Shown: in pieces, positions 1 through 12,129 of the stretch
Numbering within the stretch: position 1 is the first letter of the stretch
Layout: each line of letters starts with the position of its first letter
NCBI GenBank assembly: GCA_947034885.2
Contig: OX344754.2
Coordinates: 23,516,501 to 23,580,500 of the forward strand
Origin: Thuidium tamariscinum
Taxonomy: Eukaryota > Streptophyta > Bryopsida > Hypnales > Thuidiaceae
Direction: 5' to 3'
Length of the DNA stretch: 64,000 nt
Position numbers and translations under genes: made by a program
The notes under the pieces: model-generated
Told to the model about the DNA's origin: nothing
Database searches by the model: none
What the model saw: only the letters and a program-made list of their open reading frames with translations

Positions 1-2826
1 TGCCGAAAGAGCAATACGCTCGAACCGATTTTCAGCAGAGGGCACCACGCGTACTCGAATTGGACGATTTGCCGGCCTGCCTGGTTGTTTGTAAACAAAG
101 TGGTAGATCTCGCCCGGCGGATACAGGCGCCGAAGGTTGTCTGGAGCTTTGCTGAAAAATTGTTTAACCCAAAAGAAGAAGATGAATGTTCCCGCGCTGC
201 ACACACAAAGGCACTGTTCATGTCCTATACATTTGAGGGTTATAGAAAGGGCATGTACGAGAGGTCAGCTAGTCACCTAGATGAGTAATGTAATCCCAAT
301 GATACTCACAATGATCAACGTGAGCTAAAAACTAGTGTCTTTAAGAGAACAACTATAATATTGTCCATCATAAAAATTGTTGATTGTTGACAATGCCCAA
401 TCCTAATGATGTGCTAATACCCAAAAGGCATTTGTTCAATGCCATTATAAATTTTGAAAAAACACCAAAAACATTGACATGGCACTAAAACAATGGGATG
501 TTAGTCCTAATCATTAAACTATTTGAAGCAGCAGTAATACAGTTAATAATCAAAAGGGGAGGAAACTTTGCGATGAAATGACCTAGCAATGTCCAGGAAA
601 GCATATGTGGTGAGAAATAGTCGCTTCACAGACTGTGTCGAAACTCTTGGTAGAAAATCATCCTGCAACATCGAACAAATTAGATAAAAGTTGAGCAATA
701 CTACCTACTCAATCAACAATTATGAGTACCAATGTGGTAATTCAAAACATCATGATAGGAAACTCACTGCTTCAAATGAGGAGCACCATCAGTTTTGTGA
801 AGTAATAGCTCAGATAACGAAGTGACAGACCTCCTTATGATTATTCTTACATACATTTTTGTAACCAAGTACGTAATTGCCATGAAATAAAAGTAGAGCC
901 AGTGAAACCAAATACCTGATATATAATACTACTAATTTGAGGAGCATACTTATTGGCCAACTTTAGTGACATAACTCTCGGAGGGGCGATAGCAATGCAA
1001 TGAATGGAGTTCGGACTGATGCCTCCAAGCACTTCTGTTTTCTCGACGAGAAAAATCGTCATCAATGATGCAACTCCGGCTCCAAGAGAATGCCCTACTA
1101 TATTCAGTTGATACCTGTGCATCACATTGCAGCACATCAGTATTGCAGAACCTTCATGTCCCAGGAAGCTGATGAACAGGTAGCGTTACACTGACGTCCG
1201 CCTGATTCTAACGCCTTTGGGACATAAAAATTATTGCAAGAAGGGTGAAATACCTCTGAAGCACCCTTTCTCAAGTTGTTTACCCAATAACAAATAATTT
1301 TCACGATATTCTTCGTAGGTAAAGATAATCTTACAGTAGATAAAGATGATCCTAGAGTAGATAAAGATAGTCAATAGTAGATAAGGATAATCCTTAGTAT
1401 CCTATCAAATCTGAACCCCAAACTCGAGTGCTAAGAAAATGGATTGTGGAATATTACCCTTTGTTGGAATCAAGGTGATTCCTCAACATCGGCGCTGCGT
1501 GTATGACAGCCCACTCAGCCGGCCCGGACATGCCATGATGCACAAATCCCTCATTGAATTTCTGCAAGTCATGTTATCGAACGATTCATCACATATTACC
1601 AAGACTTTCTTGCTACAGAGGAAGCTTGAAACTCGCTCTGTAGAGCTTCTTCAATAGGAAGCATCATTCAAATGGACGAGGAATCGTTCGGGTTGTCGAA
1701 CCTTCTCACCCTTGCGGTTATTCAAGAGTGACTCGTAGTCGTGGCGACGCATGAGGTTGAGACCTCGAATGTACATACTTACTTCTTTATGATTGTGATC
1801 AACGTATATAAAATATGGTGGGCATGCACCGGCCGCTTTAGGCTTCTGGAAATCAACAACCCCCTCTGGATCAAACAAAGGATCGTGCTCTTTAATGGCT
1901 TTCGTCAATCCAGCCAAGTCTTCTCCATATGCTCCTAAAGTCTGTACATTAAGAGGCCAAATATACTAAAGTTAGTGATTTTAATCGCTATCTCAAAAAA
2001 TTCTCACAACCATTTCTCGAAGAGATGTGAAGCGTGTAGAATCAGGGTGATTGAGAGTCCAGTTCTCAAAAGGCAGTTACACACTGTAAAAATACAATAA
2101 ATAAATTAAATTAAATTATTACTCACACCTGATGCAAAGATAATATTACTGAACTCCAAACCTTCATAGCAACCTTAATGGGATACGAAAACAAGAGGCC
2201 TCAACATCAGCTGCAAAAAAGGCTGTTCTACAACAAAGATAGCATCAGATGCAAGCAGAAACCATTCCTTGGCGTCGTGGAAAACGTGATATGATTCTTC
2301 CCTGTTCAGCTACCAGCGATTGACTTGTAGTGCTCACAAGCTAAGGCCGCACAAAACTTTAAGGAAGGAATGATGGACATGATTACCATGATAATATGAC
2401 GAAAGATATCCTTGACAAAAACAGCCGATGCTGTCGGACATCCTTGAGAATCTCGTGAGCCTTCCCAAAATAAACGTTTCGGATGGCAGAATCCTCTATT
2501 AACAATGAGGTCTTCGTCACCGACCTCTTCCCAGTGTTCCGCTTCCTCCTGTCTTTTCAATGATTTCTTGCCGAAGTATCTTCTCATACTTTGGGCAGGA
2601 CGGTCGCCTCGTTCTGAATCTATCTGTCCACTATGTGCACCATGTGTGTCTACACCCACTCCTGAGGCATCTGATTGAAAAATCTCCTCCTCTTCATGCA
2701 TTTCATGATCGACTCCATTACCGTCGACAACGTGACCCTCGTCAGTAGTGTTTTCTGCCATCTCCCAATATTGGACCTCGGTACACCTATTCAAGTACCG
2801 TACTAATTTATGTACAATCTCAGCAG
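1..2826 (-). CDS. Class-3 (diacylglycerol-type) lipase, partial
   Basis: Spliced alpha/beta-hydrolase gene read from high to low coordinates; the 3' end lies beyond the window. Exons that join in phase: 2826-2314, 2199-2129, 2064-2011, 1941-1702, 1561-1458, 1114-916, 662-583, 196-<1. The nucleophile elbow is GHSLG (in LNIVGHSLGAGVAS, exon 1114-916), and the next exon opens with DDFLPR, holding the likely catalytic Asp. The stretch PPYFIYVDHNHKEVSMYIRG matches the core of plant lipase-3 proteins of the calmodulin-binding heat-shock/Sn1-DAG-lipase type, and RRLYPPGEIYHFVY is the typical C-terminal block. Family role: hydrolysis of acylglycerols at membranes. Exon 2826-2314 encodes an acidic, low-complexity segment then a hydrophobic stretch that I do not recognise. 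The acceptors at 2064 and 2199 are less certain. The start codon is unresolved. Confidence 0.85.
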
Positions 2827-4800
2827 CTAAAAAGAACAGGTAGAAGTAACGTGACGTCCCCCACACATTCGCTCAAAATGCAACAATGATGTTTGGTTAT
2901 AATTCAGCCTCTCGAGTATCGATCGATACGCTACTCCAATACAGTGTTCCCCTGCACCCGCACATCAATACATCAGATCTTTTCCTTCAGTGAAAACTGT
3001 CCAACAAACAGACTGTGATCACAACACAAGCTGAGGCAAACGATACTACAGGCTATTCGAAAGATCTGCGCAGTATCTACATGCTTCCCTCGTGAGCACA
3101 AGTCATAATATTAGACCTTCGGTGCACGTAGGAAAGTAACCAATTCAGAGTCTGCGCCCAAGTTCAATGTCAGCACGCTCGTTCCATTTCAGATGCTTCA
3201 GACCAGATTCTTAAAACTTCCGGAAATTTCACCACAAATATAAGAACACCATCTTATAGATTGACCTGCAATTTAAATTCGGGATTTAGACACAACTGCT
3301 TGCCATAAAAAATGCTAGCCTCTTTGAGATTTCGGATCCAATTATACATGCAATTACCTTCTAGGGGTGAATTTACGCCAAGAGAAAAAAAGTCTTACGG
3401 CTCACACTAGGCTGCTAATTTATGAGATCCTATAATGGTGACAGACCTCCTGAAATGACCCTGAGGAGAAGAAATCCCGAAACAGCAAGACTCAGAAGCG
3501 GACTGGTAGAAAACCTTTACGACTGGAATGACGACATTACATTCATGAAGCTACAATGCAGCTTGTCCGGCAGGGCTGCGATTTTTGGTAACAAATTGGA
3601 AAGCAGCTCAAACGGTTCAAGCTGATCAACTGACCATAGCAAAGAATGCCCTTTTCCCGAAAGCAGCCCAGAAGAACCGTCTCAGGCGTTAGTAGCTTCC
3701 ATACTACTTCTCACAGCACTTCCTGCAGTACTGCTTCTTCACTCAACGAATAGCAACTGCTAGCAGTCCATCATGCTAAATCTCCCCGATAACAAGAAGT
3801 AAGAAAATCACTAAAATCCTCAAGAATGCAGTGTCTGATTGATCGTCACAGATTATTACGCCTCGAGTTTAACTCTCCATTATCGCCTTCGAATTCTGTC
3901 AAAATTCGAGAGCAACTTCGAAAAAAACAAAGAAACATTGGAATGTCCTAAGAACCGTGTGGCTGTATCGCATTAGAGCAACATTACAATGTCGTTCTGA
4001 TACGTTCTGCAGTCATGTTATGTGCACCGTGTCGCTTTTAGGGACTAACCTTCTACCAAGGGCGCCACGACGAAATCGAAAGTAAGAGAACTATCTTAAA
4101 ACTTCCAAGAACTGACCAATTCGACTCCTAAGCTCCACCACGGCTCTCTACTCGCCAGTCTACCTCTCTTTCCCGACCTACAACATCCACCAAACCACAT
4201 CAACTCATCAATTAATATCACAACTCTCCCTCTAAGAAGCTTTCCGGCGACAAATCAAATCATCCCCTGCTTCAGACCTCCGCCGTCCCAAAAACACGCT
4301 ACACATTGCAACCGAGCGCTAGCTAAAACGTTTGGCATTAAATTAGACATTTCTAAACAGTCTCCCCTATCACAACCCGGTCTAATCAGGCAGGGTTTCA
4401 CCATAAAGTTCAACGAAGCTTCAAAGCATATCCATTTCAACCTCGAAATTGTCTACACCGAAATTCTCAGAATTCTACCTCCCTACTAGTCTCGAAAACG
4501 AGCGCAACTGAGTATGAAACTGTAAAATCCTATACATATTGCAAAGTGAACGTTGAAAAGTAGCATTACAGCCACTTCCGAAGAGTTTCCTTCATGACGA
4601 CCCGGTCTAATTAGGAAGAATTTCAGAGGGAAGCTTCGAAGCATTCATGTCGACCACAAATTTTCTAGCACAGAAACTCGCCTACCCGTCAGAATTACAC
4701 CTCATTGGTCTCAAAATGAGTGCGCAATGAGCGCGACTCTGCGGCGACTCGTGCTCAATCTGCCGGGGCGACATGGCCGGAGCTTCGGGGAACGAAACCA
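2827..4800 (-). other. Unresolved 5' part of the lipase gene
   Basis: The exon ending at 2826 needs an upstream exon contributing one base, so the N-terminus lies here. One candidate first exon is 4774-4701 (ATG at 4774, 24 codons, donor AG|GTGTAA) in a local GC-rich patch next to AT-rich upstream DNA. Intermediate exons could not be assigned; open stretches near 3650-3490 are ambiguous. Confidence 0.3.
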
Positions 4801-4999
4801 AGGATGTTAAACCGAGAATGGAGATCACGCTAGGCCGTCAGATGTGGAGCCGATCGGACGGTCAGAGGACTGAATGCTGAATGGATTCAGTTTGGGAACC
4901 ATTGATTTTGTGCTCGTCTAACTTATTCGGCCCTAAGAAATTGGACTCATGATAAGACTGTTTTAGGTCCAAGGATTTATCTAGAGAACTAAAGATCTT

Positions 5000-5888
5000 T
5001 TAACACCTGAGCGCTCATGGCAAATTCCAAAAGCTAGTCACAAAGACAATGTGTGTACATTTTAAAAATCCCCTCAGACCCTATGTTTAGTTTTATTAAT
5101 TAATTTAAATTTTTTGTTTTTAATTAAGTACATCCCTCCCCTCCCCTCCCACCCCCTCTTTATAATTTTGAGAACCAAGTTAGAAGACAAATAACATGGG
5201 ACAATCTATTGCTTATGTATTGTATCTACTCCCATATTTGTATCCGATTATGTAACCATATTTGGTATTTGGTATTCATACCATATCTATATCCTACTTT
5301 GTACCCTTAGATTGACGATTGTCGAAGTCGACCACTTGCTACATCAACGGCCTTCCATTTTTCTCCTTGGATAGATTGATGGCATGGCTTTTTTTTGGCT
5401 TTTTTGCGCCAGTTTTGCACCAGAAAAAATAATCTGGCTAAAAAACACCCCAAAAAATGCCGGAAAACTTCGATGAAATCGCCAGACAACTTTGAAATAT
5501 AGAAAAATATTAGATGAATTCACCTAATTTTGGATGAAAACCATACTATACATCCAAAAATGAATGAATGTTGCAATTTGGAGCATCCCTATAACATTTT
5601 ATGTTGCCACTATGGCTATTCTCCAAAAATGAAAACAAACAAACTGATTGATGGTAGCTTCCTCTTGGTCAATGGTTGTGCTTATTTATTGAAGGGTTTT
5701 TTTCAGTCAAGATTGCTAGCATCTTCTATAAGATTTAAGAAATTGGTTGTTGAGATTGCAAGACAATTAGGGAAAACAACTTTGGGAAAAATTGTGGAAG
5801 TTTTCACCATACACCTTACAAGATTATAATGGTCAAACATCTCTTAGAAGGAGGCCAAATTTGGGGTGTTGGGGCACTTTGGGGTTAA
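5000..5888. repeat. Candidate degenerate TTAA-flanked element
   Basis: Begins TTAACACCTGAGCGCTCA and ends in a sequence whose reverse complement is TTAACCCCAAAGTGCCCC. Both resemble the termini of the clearer 42100-42347 element. Similarity is imperfect and no unoccupied site is available. Confidence 0.3.
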
Positions 5889-6284
5889 CCCTTTAAAGAC
5901 AAATTGACCACTTTTGGATTGAAATTGACACTTTTCATTGGTAGCCACAATTTTGGAATGAATTTGGATACAAATAGAAGAGGATGGATGTGGGGAATGG
6001 AAAATTGAATGCACTGGGATAAGAATTACAAGAATCTATGCTAGTATGTGGTTTAGGGTTTGAAAAAAATAACAAAATATGGGATGAAAATATAGAAATC
6101 TTCTAATAAGAGAATCTTTAATTGCCATAAAATTTTCCATGGAGGACTAAGCATTCATGCCAATTCCATTGGTTTGGTCAAATCTTTAAAATGCATGATG
6201 GTTTGGTATTTTTTCCATATTTAGCTTGGGACTAGAAAATGTCTTGCTTGCCTCAAAAATCAACCTCAATCCTTAAAGGATTAG
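5885..6284. repeat. Candidate short TTAA element
   Basis: Starts TTAACCCTTTAAAGAC and ends in CAATCCTTAAAGGATTAG, whose reverse complement restores a similar terminus. It abuts the preceding candidate, giving the palindrome GGGGTTAACCC at 5881-5891. Parts of the interior recur near 31650 and 32100. Confidence 0.3.
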
Positions 6285-8820
6285 TAAAGAGTGGTTAGTT
6301 TGGTGGGATGTTAGATATTTGATAGGAAAATTTCAATCAAAAATTGCTTGTATTTATGAAAGAAGCTTGCAAGGTATATAAATACACTAAATCAATTTTA
6401 TATGGAAATGGATTTGTTTTTGAATTTGATCGTATCACTTATCATAGGTAATAAGTAGATATAGATAGGTGAGATATTTGATTGGCTTGAACCTTCTTCT
6501 TTATTTTGAGGCCTTAAATTCATGTAACTACTTACTTTATTAGCATGGAGTGTAGATAACCTATATGTTTGTTAATTTATATAATTTGTTTTTCTATCAT
6601 AGAAACTATGATAGAACTCATTTTCTAACTCTAAATTTGATATATAGGATTGGAGTTAAGACAACATTATAAAAAATTGGATGGAAAACAAGTGATATAT
6701 GACTTTTAATTTGTGATTTACATATTCTGAAGAGAATGAATGCTACTCTCAAATTTCTTGCTTAAAGAGCCAACTTTGCACATCTTTCAACATCTTTCAA
6801 CAAATTTTTGCTCAAAGTCAACATTTGGTTGTGATATCTTATACAAGTTTTATTTAAATTTAAATTAAACCATATTAGTCTTTCAACTAGTGACTAATAT
6901 GTAGAAATTTTCACCAATGTATATTGCATATATATAAGGTAATTCAAATCTATCTAAAGCTTGAGACTATAAAATGTTATATGTAGAAGTATTTTAGTGT
7001 GTGGATTATAGATAGGCTTTTCTGACAACTAAATGTTTAAGTTTGAAGTATGTAATATAATCATAATGAAGATGCTATGATCTTAGGAGATCCAATGATG
7101 ATCAAAGTAGAAGTTGGGTTATATTGTGTGAGGAAAAAAATTGGTAAGAATATTGTCTATTGCTTATAATTCAGCTAAGATGCTATAGTGTTTGGAAATT
7201 CAATAGTGATAAAAACATATTTTTGGGATATTAAGCATCAAAATAGAAACTTGAAAAAACATAATAGTTGTGGTTTAGTTGTGTTTTTTAATTTGGTCCT
7301 TTTACTCAATTGGTGGTTTAATACTTGTGGATTGCTAGGCCTTGTCAATGTGTGTCATATCTAATGAACAAATCATTGGTGGGTGAAAAGAAAGAACCAA
7401 TTATTTGTAAGATTAGGGAATTCCATCAAACAAAGGACTTAGTCACAGGTTTTTTTAAAAGCAATTAAATGCCCAGTTTCATCCCTCCAAAATAGGTAGC
7501 TTCAAGCCTATAGAAAAACATTAGTAAAAATGTGTAAAAAAATGTCAAACTATAATCATGGCAATACATTGTTAACCCCAGAATGCTTCCAAAACCTCAT
7601 TTCATATGTTGTACAAAGCTAATATATACAAAAATTGCATACAAAAATTACATATATAGAGTTGTATATTCAAAATTCCCTCCTTCAATAAATCCCTCCA
7701 AATTAAGGAGATGAACAACTTAAATTTTTTGAAAAGGAGGGCTACATAACCATTTGTCCACCCCCCCCCCCCCCAACCCTAGATTTAATAGAAAGATGAC
7801 TTTGATTGAAAAGATGTGGTTCCATCTCCTCTTCTATTCATTTTCCTTTTTTACCTTTCAAAGATACAATGATTCCATTCACTACACCATCATCCTGTCT
7901 TATCACCCATTATATTGAGACTTTCTTAATTCTTAAAGGTTTTTGAATATGTTTTCACCAAAAATCATTAGAAAAAATTTGTATTTGCTTCAACATACTC
8001 TACTTGATGTGTTTGTTGAGGCAAACACAAAATCTGCGTTGAAAAATGCAAAAAAATGCACACTTTGTGTTTGCCTCAATAAACTCATCAAATAGAGTTT
8101 GCTGAGGCAAGCAAAAATTTCTTCTAGTAAAAGCTCAAAAATTGCCATTTCTAGTACAAGGACTAAATTTTAGAAGGAATACATTTTTGAACACTTTTAA
8201 CTCTAAGATCTTATAGTATGCTAGTTTGAAAAGATGTAGAAAAAATTTCAAAATTTTCTTTGGAATTTTCCACTTTAGAGATTGTAAGATATTAACGTTT
8301 GAATCATTTGACAAAAATCTTTTCTTGGACTTAAAAATAATTGTGCATTTGTACTTCTCAAGGTCACATTTTCATGAAAAAATGTCCTAATCATTAGTGC
8401 TTCTTTAGATTTATTCTTCAAGGCAAGTTGGTTACATGCTTGAAAATTTTCAAATTATTTGGAATTCCACAACATATTGAAAAAATATAGTAAGTAGAAA
8501 GAAGTAGAAAATGATTCAAAATACTAATTAAAAAATACCAATTCAATTGCAATTTAGTTAGGGAATTGAAAAATACAAACTCTAATGGTTACAATGTTGT
8601 ACTAAACAATCTACATCCTATAATTTAATTTTTTTATAAATATAAAAAATTGAGTTAAATAAAGACTTCAAATCTTATTTTAGAATAGAAAATTCATAAT
8701 TGCTTGCAAACTAAAACTCCTCGTAACTTTCATCTCATTAATTAAAATAGAATATTTTAAAGCTTTCTACCTATATATAAATCTTGAAAACCAATTTCAA
8801 TTTTTTTACTTTTAATTTCT

Positions 8821-9387
8821 AAAAGTTTGAGGCACCAAATTTTGGTGTTGACAAAACTTTGAAGTTAAATAAAACCTAACCAATTTTTTTCTTAAAATAA
8901 TTTATATTTTTTTAAAGATATTTTTTGGAAGTTTAGTTTTTGTATAAAAACAAGTTTTGAAAATGATTGATTATGATTTTTCTATTAAAGATTTTATGCA
9001 AGGAGGTCCATTGCAATCTTGACTTTATAGTGTTGAGGGCTCTTAAAAATGAGCCTCAAATATTCTAAATCTTCAAGAAATTCAATCACAATAGAAAATT
9101 CATTTCAAAAAATTGTAGAGTAGATTTTGAGAATCCATAATTTATGCATGTTAGGCCTTTTTTAATAACCTAATGATCAAACATTATAATCTTTCAATCA
9201 ATAAGTCATATTGTTGTGTTTTTCTTTTCTTATGTGATCTCTAATATGTCTAGTTTGAATTTGCACAATTATAATTCAAATAAAATTGATGCAATTTATC
9301 AAAATATTGGATTTTTTCTCAATGTAGAACAAATTCTTACAAGCTCAAAAAAAGCCTTGGGTCCCACCTTAGGCATATAAGGCTTAA
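8821..9387 (+). mobile_element. TTAA family B copy (5' end unclear)
   Basis: About 500 bp is shared with 9640-10260, beginning GGCACCAAATTTTGGTG and ending GGCATATAAGGCTTAA. The left boundary is not clean. No ORF of note. Confidence 0.5.
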
Positions 9388-9495
9388 CAAAAGAATTTTT
9401 CTATGCTATCAAAGATACCTATAGATCAATGAAAACTATATATCATACAATGACTTCTTTACCACGTTGTTAAAAGTTATGAAAATTGTTGGGCC

Positions 9496-10260
9496 GTAAC
9501 CCTTAAATGCCTAAGTTAACAAAATCTAGTGTTTGCAAAACTTTGAAGTTAAATAAAACCTAATTAAATTGGTATTTTTAGTAGTTTATATTTTTAGAAA
9601 CTTTTTTTTGAAGTCTAGTTTAAGCATAAAAAAATCAATCTTGAAGCACCAAATTTTGGTGCTGACAAAACTTTGAAGTTAAATAAAACCTAACCAATTT
9701 TTTTTTAAATAATTTATCTTTTAGAGAGTTTTTTTGGAAGTTTATTTTTTGCATTAAAACAAGTTTTGAAAATGATTGATTATGATTTTTTCGTTCAAGA
9801 TTTTGTGCAAGGGTGTACATTGCAATCTTGACTTTTTGTAGTGTTAAGGCTAGGGTTTTTGGAAATGAGCCTCAAATACACTAGATCTTGGAGAAAAAAT
9901 CACAATAGAAATTCATTTCGAAAAACTATAGAGTAGATATTGAAAAGCCATAAATTGATTGGACTTACACATGTTAGGCTCTTTAATCTCATATTTTTTT
10001 GATGACCAACTTTCTAGATTTGACATGTGCAAAGAGGATTGAAAGACTTCAAGTCACTTTTGCAATTTCAACACCATCACAATCAAACATTATAATCTTT
10101 CAATCCATACGTGATATTGTTATATTTTCTTTTCCTAAGTGATCTCTAAGGAATTTGTATAGTTACATGTAAAAAAAAAACTCATTAAAATGTTGGCTTT
10201 TTGTTCAATTTAGATCAAATTTCTAGAAGCTCAAAAAAGCTTTGGACATTTAAAGGTTAA
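9496..10260 (+). mobile_element. TTAA family B element, nested insertion
   Basis: 765 bp. Left end GTAACCCTTAAATGCC (TTAA decayed to GTAA); right end GGACATTTAAAGGTTAA. The termini are inverted repeats (CCCTTAAATGCC / GGACATTTAAAGG). Flanks GTTGGGCC and AGCTACTCCT are contiguous in the paralogous sequence near 60930, apart from a TTGA there, so the unoccupied site can be read. Non-coding. Confidence 0.65.
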
Positions 10261-10540
10261 AGCTACTCCTTTGGTACATGTTGTGTAAAAATATCAAAGA
10301 AAAATAATTAAAAATTTCATTTGTAGTGAGTTGCCGAAAATCACTATATTGCCAAAAAAATGTTGTTTGGTACTTTAGCAGTTAATTAAAACCTCGCAAT
10401 TATTCATCCTCGGTATTAGGGGTGGAAAAGGGAGACCTTCTACAATACTTTGACTTCCAATGAGTATATTTGGCTTATTCAAAATAGATGATGTTATTCA
10501 ATATCAAAATGCATGATTTCCATGGCTACTAGTCCATCCT

Positions 10541-11468
10541 TTAACCCCTAAAGGACCAAGGCCTTTTTTCTATCAAAAACCTCTCAAAACTGCCATTTCT
10601 GTTGCATTCACCCAAGAAAACAAATTTTTTTCTCTTAAGAATCTAACCGTAGGATCTTGTACTTAACTTGATTGAAATCAGGTGGTAAAAATTTCATGAA
10701 GTTTGACCGTACAGATTGGAAGATATGAGCATTCAAAGTTGAAAATGCAAGTTTTTTTGAACTGTGGTTTGCAATTTCAGATGACTTTGACTGGCATTTG
10801 TAAAAAAAAAATGCACTACAGACTTTGAATTTATAATTTTTTATGTTAAAAAATTGAGTTGAGAGTCTAGGAAAAAATTTTACACAAAAAACACTTGATT
10901 TTCATTCTTTAAAAAATTGTTAAGTAGATGTAGGTCCAAGATTGAAAGAAAAACTAAATGGTTAATAACTCTAAGATGGGATTGAAATACAATAATCCCA
11001 TTGGTGAGATTGTTCTAGCAAGTAAACATAACCTTGTCCAACAATTTTTTTTGAAAAATTGTGAAAATTGCATTAAAAAATGAATCCTATAAGTTATTTT
11101 TTCAAGAAATTATTTAGATTGCCCGAAAAACAAGATTGTCCATAACTTTCTCATTATAAGTCCAAATAGAATGAATCAAAGCTTCACATGTAGGCAAAAA
11201 TATATTATTTTAGAAAAGAAATTAAAAAAATTAAATTTCACCTTTTTGCAAGAAAAAAATTCTGCCCGCCGAATGAAAATTTGGACTTTTTGTGGTATAA
11301 CTTTTGCTCCCAGTCACCAATTGGAATAAAAATTACATTCCCATGAAGCTAATCAGTTTTCCTATCTTATGAGAAAGTTTCAAAAAGATTCATTAAGAAT
11401 TGAGGTCTACGGAACCTGCTCGAACTCCAAATTGTCCCCCGAGGGGACAACGGTCCTTTAGGGGTTAA
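10541..11468 (+). mobile_element. piggyBac-like TTAA non-autonomous element, family A
   Basis: 928 bp including a TTAA at each end. Termini CCCCTAAAGGACC and GGTCCTTTAGGGG are perfect 13-bp inverted repeats. The interior is AT-rich with no long ORF and shares several blocks with the other family A copies. TTAA target duplication plus CCC...GGG ends is the hallmark of the piggyBac superfamily; the assignment rests on these features only, as no transposase is present. Confidence 0.8.
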
Positions 11469-11656
11469 AGGTCAACAACAAAAATGATTGTCTTCCAAGC
11501 AGTTGGATTAATGGGTTAGAGTTAGAGTGTATGTACACTTGTTATACTATCATTACTAGTAACACTAGTCTCATGCAAACATTTTTATCACAAATATGAT
11601 TGTCTTTCAAGTGATTAAATTAAGTGGGTTAGGTTTAGAGAGTATGGACATTAGGA

Positions 11657-11987
11657 CAGATTTGAGGGTAAGGGAGGGCCGTTTCAAGGTTATTCCCTTA
11701 CTTGTTCAATGTGTTGTTTTGAAACTATAAAGCAACCCATAATGATTGAATTTTAGAATCCCCCTTCCAAAAAATTCCAAAAAATATTAAGAAACCTACA
11801 ACTAATTCACATAAAAATTCAAAATTTTTTATTTTAAATATTTTTTATTAAAAATAATTAAAAAATATAAAAAATCTTTATTTTATGACGTGGCAATGTC
11901 TTGACTACATCAGACTATTGATGTAGTGCGTTCCTACAATCTTAGAACTCAAGGTAACTCATGATCTTCTAATATCCTCAAATCTCT
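11657..11987. mobile_element. MITE-like element, family C
   Basis: Ends are inverted: CAGATTTGAGGG at the left and CCTCAAATCTCTTC at the right. The interior has a GTTCCC-type motif near each side and a short inverted pair GACTACATCA / TGATGTAGTG. A similar architecture recurs at 12313, 44292 and 47219. No ORF. Confidence 0.5.
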
Positions 11988-12129
11988 TCTAAAGTATTCA
12001 AACATTCGATTGATTGTAACTCTCAATTCTAGAATCCAATTTCACACCCGTTTATTCACGTCCGTGAAAGTCTTCAACCTTCAATCCTAAAACCCTAAGA
12101 ACTTAAGCTTAAACTTACTACCTTTATCT

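Larger units (their letters stand above)
4801..7925. other. AT-rich intergenic DNA with degenerate TTAA repeats
   Basis: No convincing gene. A run of 14 C at 7761-7774 is the only low-complexity tract of note. Two degenerate TTAA-bounded repeats are listed separately. Confidence 0.6.
7926..10385 (+). mobile_element. TTAA family A copy split by nested family B copies
   Basis: The left end is TTAATTCTTAAAGG and the right end GGTACTTTAGCAGTTAA, degenerate versions of the family A termini. The interior to ~8820 follows other family A copies (the GACTATGTTTTCACC-like start, CTGCCATTTCT-like block, and a GATTG(C/T)AAGATATTA block). The last ~125 bp (10261-10385) matches the end of the 60095-61048 copy. 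Two family B elements interrupt it. Confidence 0.55.

Noticed and set aside
85-288. 67-codon plus-strand frame
   Set aside because: Antisense to the lipase exon encoding RRLYPPGEIYHF, which matches the family.
5530-5829. 99-codon plus-strand frame
   Set aside because: No domain recognised; lies inside a candidate AT-rich repeat.
7761-7774. Run of 14 C bases
   Set aside because: Isolated homopolymer, possibly with sequencing-length uncertainty; no associated feature.
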